A DNA stretch of 64,000 nt from an uncultured Lachnospiraceae bacterium. Lineage in GTDB: Bacteria > Bacillota > Clostridia > Lachnospirales > Lachnospiraceae. The notes beneath the pieces are model-generated. The model saw only the letters and a program-made list of their open reading frames with translations, had not been told where the DNA came from and searched no databases. Every line of letters starts with the position of its first letter. The stretch's first letter is position 1. Below are positions 35,790 through 44,359 of the stretch, piece after piece. The stretch is from NCBI GenBank assembly GCA_947626395.1, contig CANQRU010000006.1:1-64000 (forward strand), in the 5' to 3' direction. A program made the position numbers and the translations under genes.

Positions 35790-35848
35790 ATGCCAGGTCG
35801 GAAGTGGAAAATACAGCACAGATCAAATAACACAGAAAGAGGTGCAGC

Positions 35849-36403
35849 ATGATTCTATATATTAATGCGTGTGTGAGAACAGAATCCAGAACAGACCGAT
35901 TGGCAAAAGCGTTATTAAATAAACTTGGAGCGTTTGAAGAAGTCCGATTGACCGATATGGAGCTAATGCCTTTGAATGAAGAAAGACTGGATTATCGAAC
36001 CTCTCAGCTTGATAAGCAAAATTACAGCGATCGTATTTTCGAGCTGTCCAGGCAGTTTGCGGAAGCAGACCGGATCGTGGTATCCGCCCCATATTGGGAC
36101 GGCCAGTTCCCTGCCATTTTGAAAATATATCTTGAGAATATTTATTCGATAGGTATTGTATCAGAATATGATGAAAACGGATGTCCGCACGGATTGTGTA
36201 AAGCAAAGAAACTATATTATGTTACGACGGCCGGCGGAAACTATGATCAAAGATTCAGTTTCGATTATATCGACTATTTGGCGAAGAATGTGTTCGGCAT
36301 CAGGGAAACGGAACTGATCTATGCAGAATATCTGGATATTAATGGAAATGATGCGGAAGGGATATTATCTGAGGTGATCAATAATATTAATAAACTGCAT
36401 TAA
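35849..36403 (+). CDS. NAD(P)H-dependent flavin oxidoreductase (flavodoxin-2 fold)
   Basis: 184 residues. The opening MILYINACVRTESRTDRLAKALL matches the FMN-binding strand-loop of flavodoxin-like quinone and azo reductases. ADRIVVSAPYWDGQFPAILKIYLENIY and YYVTTAGGNYD are the second and third FMN loops. It most resembles AzoR/MdaB-type NAD(P)H oxidoreductases. The natural substrate is unknown; detoxification of quinones is typical. AGAGGTGC precedes the ATG. No operon partner. Confidence 0.88.
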   Translation: MILYINACVRTESRTDRLAKALLNKLGAFEEVRLTDMELMPLNEERLDYRTSQLDKQNYSDRIFELSRQFAEADRIVVSAPYWDGQFPAILKIYLENIYSIGIVSEYDENGCPHGLCKAKKLYYVTTAGGNYDQRFSFDYIDYLAKNVFGIRETELIYAEYLDINGNDAEGILSEVINNINKLH

Positions 36404-36575
36404 CTACCAATGTAAATATCATAACCTATGCTGATGAAATGGCAGGAAATATCTGATTGAACGACAGTAAAATAAAATTCCTGTTATTTAACCCGCATTC
36501 AATAGACGATTGTTCTCCCATCAGCTATACTATACACAGAATCGATTCAAAAACTGTGTAAGGAGACAACTGAAC

Positions 36576-37637
36576 ATGACAATCGGGGATGTTATCAAAA
36601 AATACAGGAAGAATTTAGGGATAACGCAGGAGGAGATGGCAGCGCGGCTCGGCGTAACCGCTCCCGCAGTAAATAAATGGGAAAAAGGCAGTTCGTTTCC
36701 GGATGTTGCGCTGCTTGCTCCGATCGCGCGGCTGCTTGGCATTACCACGAATGAGCTTCTGTCTTTTCGGGACGAGCTGACCGACGAAGAGATCAACCGG
36801 TATCTTAAGCAGGTTCAAAAGGACCTGGAGAACAAAGACTTCCATGACGTATTCTGTTCCGTAAAGGAAAAGATCCAGGAGTATCCGAATTGCGAAAAAC
36901 TGATCTGGCAGGCGGCCGTCATTCTGGACGCGGGACGAATGACGGCAGAACTCCCGGATAAAGAAGACTATGATAGTGCGATATTCGGCTGGTACGAAAG
37001 ATGTCTGCTCTCAAGGGACGAACGGATCCGCAATCAGGCGGCGGATTCGCTGTTCCACGCGTATTTCCGGAAAGAGGATTATGAGAAAGCCGCGCGATAT
37101 CTGGATTATTTCTCGCTGGAGAATCCGGAACGCAAGCGTAAGGAAGCGCTTGTGAACAGCAGGACAGGGAAGCGGGCAGAGGCTTATCGCGCATACGAGG
37201 AATTGATCTTCATCGGCTATCAGCATCTGCAGATGACGTTAAATGACCTGCGCGCTCTTTATATGGAGGACGGTGATCATGAGATGGCGAGAAAGCTGGT
37301 TGAGGTCTCGTCCTCTGCCGCTTCCGTATTTGAAATGGGCGGGTATAACGAAGTCTGTTACGGACTTGAGGTCGCAGCATGGGAAAAGAATACAGAATGG
37401 ACGGCACAGATTATGCGGGAGATACTGGACCGGATCGATACGATCGGCGATTTTACAAAGTCCAGGCTCTATCAGCATATGACGTTCAAAACGACCGATC
37501 CTGATTTTACGGTCGGATTAAAGCAAAAGCTTTTGGAATCTCTTGGAGATGAAACGTTTGATTACATGCAGGGGAATGAAGATTGGGAAAAATTGTCCCA
37601 TAAAAATGTGAATGCCATGCGTATCATTAATAGATAA
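36576..37637 (+). CDS. XRE-family regulator with TPR-like C-terminus
   Basis: 353 residues. The N-terminal 60 or so are a canonical Cro/C1 helix-turn-helix (LGITQEEMAARLGVTAPAVNKWEKGSS). The remainder is a run of helices in TPR-like pairs, a layout shared with quorum-peptide and stress regulators of Firmicutes. AAGGAGA lies 9 bases before the ATG at 36576; the longer frame from 36510 has no ribosome site. It precedes a small lipoprotein by 46 bases and could control it. The effector is unknown. Confidence 0.87.
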   Translation: MTIGDVIKKYRKNLGITQEEMAARLGVTAPAVNKWEKGSSFPDVALLAPIARLLGITTNELLSFRDELTDEEINRYLKQVQKDLENKDFHDVFCSVKEKIQEYPNCEKLIWQAAVILDAGRMTAELPDKEDYDSAIFGWYERCLLSRDERIRNQAADSLFHAYFRKEDYEKAARYLDYFSLENPERKRKEALVNSRTGKRAEAYRAYEELIFIGYQHLQMTLNDLRALYMEDGDHEMARKLVEVSSSAASVFEMGGYNEVCYGLEVAAWEKNTEWTAQIMREILDRIDTIGDFTKSRLYQHMTFKTTDPDFTVGLKQKLLESLGDETFDYMQGNEDWEKLSHKNVNAMRIINR

Positions 37638-37683
37638 CGGAGTCAACGAAAACAAGCATGCATCGAGAAGGGGGAGATTCCTG

Positions 37684-38322
37684 TTGAAGAAGAATCGCTT
37701 TTACATTGCGGCGCTGACGTGCATGGCACTGCTGACGGCGTGTAGTACTCATATTGACAATGAGACCGTGGATACAACTGCCGGTCTTTCCGTCGGTGAC
37801 TCGGCTGCATCTGCGCTGACAGAAACGGAAATAGTGTCGGCAGCCGATATCGTTTCAGAAACAAAAACATCTTCAGAGGCAGATACTGTGTCGGAAATGG
37901 AAGCAGCGCCAACCGGCTTTTCCGCCGAAGACAGTTTCGTATCCGAGCCGGTCACGTTCGTATGGGAAGAAGTCGGGTTTGGCGGCGACTTCGTCGTTAC
38001 TCTGGAACCGTTTAACACGTTCCAGATGTGCGAAGGACCGCTGAGCAGTACAATCTACAGAGGCTATTTTGACGTGGACGGAGATATTGTTACGCTGAGA
38101 GATTCCGCGACATCGGAGGGATTTAAGAATTTCCGGTTTCAGATCAATGACGACAGGACCGAACTGACTTTTATCGCGGACGGTTCAGACAGTCTGCCGT
38201 TCTGCCAGCTTGAGGACGGCGCCCTTTTCAGTACAGAGTTCCATCATGATATCAGTGAATACTGGGAATCGGAACCGAAGCGTGATGACAGCGGAGAAAC
38301 GGACGAGACGGCACCGAAGTAA
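37684..38322 (+). CDS. small lipoprotein with Ser/Thr-rich stalk
   Basis: 212 residues starting with TTG, chosen because GGGGGAG lies 6 bases upstream and a complete lipoprotein signal follows: LKKNRF, a hydrophobic run and lipobox LTAC. Residues about 30-80 form a repetitive Ser/Thr/Glu/Ala stalk (ETEIVSAADIVSETKTSSEAD). The C-terminal 120 or so make a compact beta-rich domain of unknown family. Anchored to the outer face of the membrane. It follows the XRE regulator and ends before a clear terminator. Confidence 0.75.
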   Translation: MKKNRFYIAALTCMALLTACSTHIDNETVDTTAGLSVGDSAASALTETEIVSAADIVSETKTSSEADTVSEMEAAPTGFSAEDSFVSEPVTFVWEEVGFGGDFVVTLEPFNTFQMCEGPLSSTIYRGYFDVDGDIVTLRDSATSEGFKNFRFQINDDRTELTFIADGSDSLPFCQLEDGALFSTEFHHDISEYWESEPKRDDSGETDETAPK

Positions 38323-38365
38323 CAGAAGCAGCAGATACAGGGTAATAAGAATAAAGCTGTTAAGT

Positions 38366-38405
38366 CAGGGACAGTTCAGGGTCAAGGATTGTCCCTGCTT
38401 TTATT
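38366..38405 (+). terminator. intrinsic terminator after the lipoprotein gene
   Basis: CAGGGACA (38366-38373) pairs with TGTCCCTG (38390-38397), followed by CTTTTATTT. The rest of the 302-base gap to the sigma factor holds one inverted copy of the 39-base repeat family and no gene. Confidence 0.85.
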
Positions 38406-38438
38406 TCCATGCAAGCAGGGCGCCAGTGACGCCGTGCT
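38402..38438 (-). repeat. 39-base repeat family, inverted copy
   Basis: Read on the minus strand: AAGCACGGCGTCACTGGCG, then CCCTGCTTGCATGGAAAT. It matches the tandem units at 39419-39535, especially GCGTCAC-GGCGC-CTGC--GCATGGAAAT. It can also form a hairpin. Confidence 0.75.
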
Positions 38439-38624
38439 TGTATGCTCTGGCATATTTTTTCTTTACTATGAGATTTTGGGGTAAATTTTTCCGTCTAATA
38501 GATGTATACGGTACAGTGAACGTTCACGAAAGAAAATGCAGCATAGTAAGACACAGGAACAGCGGCACGGAAAGTTATATCTGCCGTACGGCAAATCAGA
38601 CAGAAAGGCACAGGAAAAGAGCCT

Positions 38625-39164
38625 ATGGAGACAGCAGAGATTCACCCGAATACAGAGAAGAGCGGCCCCGAATGTCAGCTCGTTGCCCGCGCAAAAAGCC
38701 GTGATCCTGACGCGTTCGTCAGCCTGATACAGCTTCATGCGAAGAGAATGTACCGGGTTGCGCTGGCGATCCTCTTAAATGACGAGGACGCGGCCGACGC
38801 GATCCAGGACACGATCCTGACCTGCTGGGAGAAGATGCATTCGCTTCGGGATGACCGGTATTTCGGCACATGGATGACCCGGATCCTGATCCGTAAATGC
38901 TATGATCTGCGGGATGAGAGACGTCGCTATGCGGATATTGAGGAGATACCGGAGCCAGCGGAGGAAGTTCATTACAATCTGGAACTCAAGGAAGCGTTGG
39001 CGGCTCTCGATGAGAAATACCGCGTTATTATGATTCTCTTCTACGCGGAGGGCTATCGGACCGACGAGATCGCCCAGATCCTGCGGATCCCGAAAAGTAC
39101 GGTCCAGACACGGCTTCAGCGCGGTCGGGAGAAGCTGGCGGGATATTACCGGAACGGGGAGTAA
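38625..39164 (+). CDS. ECF-type sigma factor
   Basis: 179 residues. Region 2 contains DPDAFVSLIQLHAKRMYRVALAIL and DAADAIQDTILTCWEKMHSLRDDRYFGTWMTRILIRKC; region 4 contains LDEKYRVIMILFYAEGYRTDEIAQILRIPKSTVQTRLQRGREKL. This is the standard compact ECF layout and unlike the first sigma factor (29141) has no long linker. AAAAGAG precedes the ATG. The next gene is a single-pass membrane protein typical of DUF4179-like anti-sigma factors. The two-gene module is bracketed by copies of the 39-base repeat. Confidence 0.93.
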   Translation: METAEIHPNTEKSGPECQLVARAKSRDPDAFVSLIQLHAKRMYRVALAILLNDEDAADAIQDTILTCWEKMHSLRDDRYFGTWMTRILIRKCYDLRDERRRYADIEEIPEPAEEVHYNLELKEALAALDEKYRVIMILFYAEGYRTDEIAQILRIPKSTVQTRLQRGREKLAGYYRNGE

Positions 39165-39271
39165 CCGGAGAAATATTGCCAGACCGGAGAATAATTTAAG
39201 CTATGAAACGGTCAGTTTCATCTGACCATTGGGCATCTGACCGACACAATCTTACGAAGAGGAGATACAGG

Positions 39272-40588
39272 ATGAAAAACAGAGAATTCTATGTGTTCAG
39301 AGAAGAAACAGAACTGCCGGACGTGGTAAATGAGAAAATGAACGCGGCATTCCGGCAGATCCAGGAGACATCCGTGCAGCGGACAGGCAAAATTTACGGT
39401 TTGAGGACGCGGCAATACAGGAAGCGTGCCACTGGCACACTTCCCGCATGGAAATACAGGAAGCGTATCACTGGCACACTTCCTGCATGGAAATACGAGC
39501 AGAGCGTCACCGGCGCTCTGCCAGCATGGAAATACCGGTGTACCGCGGCTGCCGCGGTGTGCGCGGCGCTTCTGGCGGCAGGAGTGATCACGGCGGCCGC
39601 CGCGGCTTACACCTACTGGGGCCGCGGAATGAGCGGTGCTCTGAAGGCATCGCCTGAGCGGCAGAAAGAACTGACGGAGCAGGGAATGGCTGTTGTGTTC
39701 TCCGAAAGCGCCGCGGCCGAAACCGTTTCTGACACAACAGAAGAAAATTCGGCAATACAGAAGATCGCGCCGGTCACGGTAAACGGTGTCACCATCGCGC
39801 CGCATACAACCGTCGCTGCCGGCGACTGCGTGTGGATTTCCTTCACGGTGGACGGATTCGCGCTTCCGGATGGAGCGGATCCGGGATTTGATAACGTGGA
39901 TTTTCACGGATTCGGCGACGACCTGCGCGGACGGACCAGCTGGTTCAACGCCTGTCACAGCTTCTACGACGGAATCGTCTCCGACGGCAGCGGACATCCG
40001 GTCTACGAGGACGGGACGGTTCCGGACGGCCAATTAGTGCCGCGGTATACGGATGAAAACGGTACAATGGAGTATATTTTACAGATATCGGCAGATACGG
40101 ACGACAGCTTTCTGGGCCGGGAACTCCATATCACATTTCACGATCTGGGAACCTTCGATCGGGGTACATTCCGTAAGCTTACGGAGGGAAGCTGGGATTT
40201 TACCATCCCGCTCTCCGGCAGCGACGCCTATCGGACATTTGCCGCCGCGGATCCCATCGGAGAAACCGGGATTATAGTAAAGGAACTGGAGATATCGCCG
40301 GTATCGGTCCGGGCGCTGCTGTCCGTTCCGGCCGGAACCGATCCGGAATTTGTCTCGGAACTGACCTATCCCTGCGGCCTTCGGTTTAAGGACGGAACCA
40401 TGCTGCCGTTTCTTTCGGACGGCGGTGGCGGCTCCTTTACGGATGATACGAAGACGGAATACCGGATCATGCATCCATTCGAACGGATCATCGATCTGGC
40501 GCAGGTGGACGCGCTGGTCCTGCAGAATCCGGATGAAGCGGGGAAGCCGCGGGGAGAGAACAGTTATTATATCATTCCTCTGAAATAA
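39272..40588 (+). CDS. DUF4179-like anti-sigma factor with internal 13-residue repeats
   Basis: 438 residues. A short acidic cytoplasmic N-terminus (LPDVVNEKMNAAFRQIQE) fits sigma-binding ends; next come three tandem 13-residue repeats (RKRATGTLPAWKY-like, residues about 50-88), one membrane segment (about 91-112) and an extracellular beta-rich domain. Gene order after an ECF sigma factor and this topology support an anti-sigma role. The repeats lie in the cytoplasmic linker and belong to a repeat family also found outside the gene. GAAGAGGAGA precedes the ATG at 39272. Confidence 0.8.
   Translation: MKNREFYVFREETELPDVVNEKMNAAFRQIQETSVQRTGKIYGLRTRQYRKRATGTLPAWKYRKRITGTLPAWKYEQSVTGALPAWKYRCTAAAAVCAALLAAGVITAAAAAYTYWGRGMSGALKASPERQKELTEQGMAVVFSESAAAETVSDTTEENSAIQKIAPVTVNGVTIAPHTTVAAGDCVWISFTVDGFALPDGADPGFDNVDFHGFGDDLRGRTSWFNACHSFYDGIVSDGSGHPVYEDGTVPDGQLVPRYTDENGTMEYILQISADTDDSFLGRELHITFHDLGTFDRGTFRKLTEGSWDFTIPLSGSDAYRTFAAADPIGETGIIVKELEISPVSVRALLSVPAGTDPEFVSELTYPCGLRFKDGTMLPFLSDGGGGSFTDDTKTEYRIMHPFERIIDLAQVDALVLQNPDEAGKPRGENSYYIIPLK
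39419..39535 (+). repeat. three tandem 39-base repeats inside the anti-sigma gene
   Basis: Units 39419-39457, 39458-39496 and 39497-39535 share AGCGT--CACTGGCACACTT--GCATGGAAATAC. The third contains a perfect GCAGAGCG-TCACCGG-CGCTCTGC palindrome. Length 39 keeps the frame (13 residues). Confidence 0.95.
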
Positions 40589-40622
40589 AGAGCGTCACTG
40601 GCACCCTGCCTGCATGAAAACA
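40586..40622 (+). repeat. 39-base repeat family, copy after the anti-sigma stop codon
   Basis: AAAGAGCGTCACTGGCACCC, then TGCCTGCATGAAAACAT. Same orientation as the tandem units; it begins at the stop codon of the anti-sigma gene. Confidence 0.85.
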
Positions 40623-40629
40623 TAAATGC

Positions 40630-40673
40630 GCCGCTGCGAAGCAGATCCCATGTCAGCTGAGCAGCGGCTTTCT
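40630..40673 (+). terminator. intrinsic terminator of the sigma/anti-sigma module
   Basis: GCCGCTGC (40630-40637) pairs with GCAGCGGC (40661-40668), followed by TTTCT. The loop is 23 bases. Confidence 0.7.
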
Positions 40674-40785
40674 GTATGGTTTGTCTGTTACGGATTCATC
40701 ATCGACAGCCGGGCAAAAGAACAGCCAGTTATAAGTCCGCTGAGTACCAATATCTTTGACATGGCAGGTAAGAACAAAAGAGTCA

Positions 40786-40814
40786 TTGACATTGTCTATA
40801 GCATGTGTTATATT
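40786..40814 (+). promoter_or_regulatory. sigma-A promoter of sdpR-sdpI
   Basis: TTGACA (40786-40791), 17 bases, TATATT (40809-40814). The operator palindrome starts at the next base. Confidence 0.88.
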
Positions 40815-40845
40815 ATATTTAACATTTAGGCTAAATGTTAAATAT
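40815..40845 (+). promoter_or_regulatory. palindromic ArsR-type operator
   Basis: Perfect 14-base arms ATATTTAACATTTA and TAAATGTTAAATAT separated by GGC, from just after the -10 to the ribosome site. Binding here would block transcription of the regulator and the gene after it. Confidence 0.9.
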
Positions 40846-40859
40846 GGAGGCGGATTTTC

Positions 40860-41162
40860 ATGGGAATGCAGGACACATTAAGGGCGCTGGCGGATCCGAC
40901 CCGGCGCGAGATCTTAAATCTCCTGAAACCGGGCCGGATGTCCGCGGGTGAGATCGCGGAACATTTCCCGGTCAGCGGCGCATCCATTTCCAAGCATCTG
41001 TCGGTCTTAAAGGACGCGGATCTGATCCGGGACCAACGGGAGGGAAAGTACATTTTCTATGAACTGAACGTATCGGTTCTGGAGGAGATCATGCTCTGGA
41101 TCACGGATCTGACGGAAGAGAGCGGCTGCGTTATGAAGCTTGGTACTGCAAAGGAGGAATAA
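40860..41162 (+). CDS. ArsR-family repressor, SdpR-like
   Basis: 100 residues, a winged helix with MQDTLRALADPTRREILNLLKPGRMSAGEIAEHFPVSGASISKHLSVLKDADLI, matching SdpR-type autorepressors without metal-binding cysteines in the recognition helix. It should bind the palindrome at 40815-40845. In Bacillus SdpR is held at the membrane by SdpI when the toxin SdpC is present, which relieves repression. The SdpI-like gene follows with no gap. TGGAGGCGG precedes the ATG. Confidence 0.93.
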   Translation: MGMQDTLRALADPTRREILNLLKPGRMSAGEIAEHFPVSGASISKHLSVLKDADLIRDQREGKYIFYELNVSVLEEIMLWITDLTEESGCVMKLGTAKEE

Positions 41163-42353
41163 ATGCGTCGCCCGGATGAGGATTTCTCACTTATCATGAA
41201 GCAGTATAAATGGCAGATCATTCTGTCGACGATCCTGGTGCTCCTGCCTGCCGCTGCCGGGTTCTTCCTGCTGGCCGCCGGCGTGGGAAGCACGTCGTCT
41301 GAGGCCGGAGGAATCGCTTCCTCGGTCGCGGGCGGACGCCTGAAAGCAATGATCGTTATGTCGCTGTTCTGTCTGCCGAACCATTTTCTCGCGGTCTGGC
41401 TTACGCTGCGCGATCCTAAGAACCGGGAGCGGAACCGGCAGATGATAAGCTTTATCTTCTGGATCTGTCCGATCATATCGATCTTCAGCTGCGGCAGCAT
41501 GTACCGGATCTATACCGGCGCCCGCGCGGATCAGGGCATGGGCATATCCGTATGTATGGGGCTGATGTTTATCGCTTTGGGAAATTATCTGCCCAAGACC
41601 GGCCAGAATCACACGGTGGGAATCCGCGTGCCGTGGACGCTTGCGGATGAAGAGAACTGGAACGCGACGCATCGGTTCGGCGGCAGAGTCTGGGTCGCCG
41701 GCGGATTCATGACGATGATCGGAAGTTTCCTTCCCGGGACGCTGGGACACAGGATCGTGCCGGCGGCGCTTCTCGCGGTTGCTTTGGCTCCGATTATCTA
41801 TTCTTATCTGTATTATCGAAAACAGAAGGAAATGGGAAAAACGTCCGAGATTCAGACATCGCGAACCGCTCAGACAGATCCGGAACAAACTGATTCAAGT
41901 CAAACGAATGTAAGAACCGTTAATACACCTCTTGCACGTAAAAAGAGCATATATACTACATCTGCAGTTTCTCTTGGAATCCTCGCTGCAATTCTCATCG
42001 GAACGGCGGTGCTTATGTTCACCGGCAATATCCGCTACGAGTTTGCGGACGATACATTCACGATCAAAGCCTTTTACTGGGACGATCTGACGGTCGCCTA
42101 CGATGAGATCGACAGCATGGAACTGCGGGAGTACGGCGTTCCTGGCTATCGAAGCTTCGGCTTCGGAAATGCGCGGCTGGGAATGGGAACATTCGAAAAT
42201 GAAGAGTTCGGTTCGTACACGCGCTATACCTATGTGGGCAGCCACCCCTGTCTGGTGATTGAAGCAGGCAGCGAAACATTGGTCTTAAACGGAAAGAACG
42301 AAGCGGAGACACTGACAATCTATGAGCGACTGAAAGCTAAGATTTCGAATTGA
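41163..42353 (+). CDS. SdpI-family immunity membrane protein with C-terminal PH-like domain
   Basis: 396 residues. The N-terminal part (about 1-215) has six or so membrane segments including the family signature GNYLPKTGQNHTVGIRVPWTL and NWNATHRFGGRVW. After a Thr/Gln linker and one more membrane segment (about 264-284), the last 100 residues resemble a bacterial PH-like domain. SdpI protects against the SdpC killing factor and signals to SdpR. No sdpC or its maturation genes are here, so the system may respond to a foreign toxin. Confidence 0.88.
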   Translation: MRRPDEDFSLIMKQYKWQIILSTILVLLPAAAGFFLLAAGVGSTSSEAGGIASSVAGGRLKAMIVMSLFCLPNHFLAVWLTLRDPKNRERNRQMISFIFWICPIISIFSCGSMYRIYTGARADQGMGISVCMGLMFIALGNYLPKTGQNHTVGIRVPWTLADEENWNATHRFGGRVWVAGGFMTMIGSFLPGTLGHRIVPAALLAVALAPIIYSYLYYRKQKEMGKTSEIQTSRTAQTDPEQTDSSQTNVRTVNTPLARKKSIYTTSAVSLGILAAILIGTAVLMFTGNIRYEFADDTFTIKAFYWDDLTVAYDEIDSMELREYGVPGYRSFGFGNARLGMGTFENEEFGSYTRYTYVGSHPCLVIEAGSETLVLNGKNEAETLTIYERLKAKISN

Positions 42354-42492
42354 CTGAAAGAATGTGTGTTCACGAGTGAATGAAGCTGTGCCGGCATCCG
42401 ATCTTAAGACGGCTGGTAACGGAGGACTGACTGACAGACATTTTAGGAAAGCAAATTACAAAGCAATGAATATAAGGAGGGAATGAAGAATT

Positions 42493-43281
42493 ATGGAATG
42501 GGGAACGGTTTCAATGGCCAGCATGGCCGGAATGGTATTTTCGCTGATCGTATCGATGGGACTGCCGGTCGTACTTGCGGTCCTGTTCAGCAGAAAATTC
42601 AAAGGGCAGCTGATAACCATCTTTGTCGGCGCGGGTACATTTATCTTTTTCGCAATGATCCTGGAACAGCTGCTGCACGCGGTAGTTCTGTCCGCCGTAG
42701 GAACGGCGCTGACATCCAATCTATTTCTTTACGCGCTGTACGGCGGACTGGCCGCGGCGCTGTTCGAGGAGACGGGACGCTATATTGCCATGCGTTTCTT
42801 CATGAAGAATAATCTGAATCGTCCGAATGCCCTGATGTACGGCGTAGGCCATGGCGGCGTCGAAGCGATCATGCTGATGGGCATGGTCTCTGTCAATAAT
42901 CTTGTCACATCGACAATGATCAACAGTGGCAGCATCACGGATGCGATGGCCCGGCTGGACGCGGCGACGGCCCAGCTGACTTACGAGCAGCTGACGGCGT
43001 TTTGGCAGACTCCGGCATTTATGTTCTACATGGGCGGGGTGGAGCGCGTATCCGCTCTGTTATTGCAGATCGGGCTTTCGCTCTTTATGTTCCGCGCGGT
43101 GAAGAACGGCCGCCGAAACTGCCTGCTCCTGGCGTTCGGGGTACATTTCCTGGTGGATTTCCTGACGGTGATCGCTTCGGATTTCCTTCCCACGCTGGCG
43201 GTGGAACTGGCGCTTGTCGTGATTTCCGCGGCGGTGATCTGGTACGCGGTCCGGATTTGCTGGGAAGAGAAACAGGCATAA
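42493..43281 (+). CDS. YhfC-family intramembrane glutamic protease
   Basis: 262 residues with about seven membrane segments. The conserved FEETGRYIAMRF and GHGGVEA blocks are the Glu and His motifs of YhfC (DUF2324) proteins, distant relatives of the CPBP/CAAX proteases. A third element, FGVHFLVDFL, supplies another His/Asp. The substrate is unknown. AAGGAGG lies 12 bases before the ATG, slightly long. The 139 bases upstream show no operator; a terminator follows. Confidence 0.87.
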   Translation: MEWGTVSMASMAGMVFSLIVSMGLPVVLAVLFSRKFKGQLITIFVGAGTFIFFAMILEQLLHAVVLSAVGTALTSNLFLYALYGGLAAALFEETGRYIAMRFFMKNNLNRPNALMYGVGHGGVEAIMLMGMVSVNNLVTSTMINSGSITDAMARLDAATAQLTYEQLTAFWQTPAFMFYMGGVERVSALLLQIGLSLFMFRAVKNGRRNCLLLAFGVHFLVDFLTVIASDFLPTLAVELALVVISAAVIWYAVRICWEEKQA

Positions 43282-43354
43282 AAAACCGGCATATTCCAAT
43301 GGCTAAAATTTCACTTCTTTCTTGATTTTACCAGAAGAATAAGGTATTGTATGT

Positions 43355-43384
43355 AGTGGAGTTGCGGAAGCGGCTCCACTTTTC
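43355..43384 (+). terminator. intrinsic terminator after the YhfC-like gene
   Basis: AGTGGAG (43355-43361) pairs with CTCCACT (43374-43380), with an inner GC/GC closing pair, followed by TTTCC. The rest of the 237-base gap contains no other signal that I see. Confidence 0.7.
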
Positions 43385-43518
43385 CACGCGATGTATACCG
43401 CGCTGCTGTGCACGTTATCTCGGCATGCTGCGGGAAACGGATTCCTGCGACGGCAGAAACGGAACGAATACCGTAAATAAACGCATCGCACACTTACAGA
43501 GAAAGCGAGGGATAGCAA

Positions 43519-44322
43519 TTGAAGATCACTCTTTTGGGAACCGGCAACGCTGCCGTGACAGAATGCTATAATACCTGCTTCGTATTAGAGGACGCAGGAC
43601 AGTACCTGCTGGTGGACGGTGGCGGCGGCAACGAAGTGCTGCACCGGCTGAAAGCCGCGGGATATGACTGGAAGGATATGCGGCATATTTTCGTAACCCA
43701 CAAGCACATCGACCATCTGCTGGGCATCGTATGGATGATCCGCCTGATCACCCAGAACATGCACCGGGGCAAATACGATGGCGAGGCCTGGATCTACGCC
43801 CACGACGAGGTGGTCGATATCCTGACGAAGATCGCGGAGATGGTTCTGGAGAAGAAAACGCTGCATTTTATCGGCGAGCGGCTGCATTTCGTGACGCTTA
43901 CGGACGGCGATGAATTCGAGGCCATGGGACACAGCTTCCGGGTATTTGATATCCAGTCCACGAAGGCGAAACAGTACGGTTTTTCAGTGAAATACGGCGA
44001 CGGGAAGAAGCTGACCTGCTGCGGCGACGAGCCTTACTGCGACTACGAGGAGCCCTACGCCGCCGGCAGCGACTGGTTGCTGCACGAGGCGTTCTGCCTC
44101 TATTCCCAGGCAGATATTTTCGATCCGTACAAGAAGAATCACTCCACGGTCAAGGACGCCTGCGAGCTGGCGGAGCGGCTGGGCGTAAAGAATCTGATCC
44201 TTTACCATACGGAAGATAAGAATATCAAGAACCGCAAGGAGCTTTATACGGCGGAAGGGAAACAGTATTATCACGGGAATCTTTTCGTGCCGGACGATAT
44301 GGAAGTCATTTCGCTTGACTGA
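43519..44322 (+). CDS. MBL-fold hydrolase, RNase Z-like
   Basis: 267 residues. It opens with MKITLLGTGNAAVTECYNTCFVLED, then VDGGGGNEV, and the metal motif THKHIDHLLG (HxHxDH with the first His replaced by the usual T-H spacing). Later His residues (LLHEAFC, LYHTED) complete a two-metal site. It resembles RNase Z but lacks the long flexible arm, so a phosphodiesterase-like role is possible. The start codon is TTG, supported by GCGAGGGA 7 bases upstream. It precedes miaA by 37 bases and may share its transcript. Confidence 0.85.
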   Translation: MKITLLGTGNAAVTECYNTCFVLEDAGQYLLVDGGGGNEVLHRLKAAGYDWKDMRHIFVTHKHIDHLLGIVWMIRLITQNMHRGKYDGEAWIYAHDEVVDILTKIAEMVLEKKTLHFIGERLHFVTLTDGDEFEAMGHSFRVFDIQSTKAKQYGFSVKYGDGKKLTCCGDEPYCDYEEPYAAGSDWLLHEAFCLYSQADIFDPYKKNHSTVKDACELAERLGVKNLILYHTEDKNIKNRKELYTAEGKQYYHGNLFVPDDMEVISLD

Positions 44323-44359
44323 ATGAGAGACACATCACAGAGAGGAGCTGGCACCGCAT

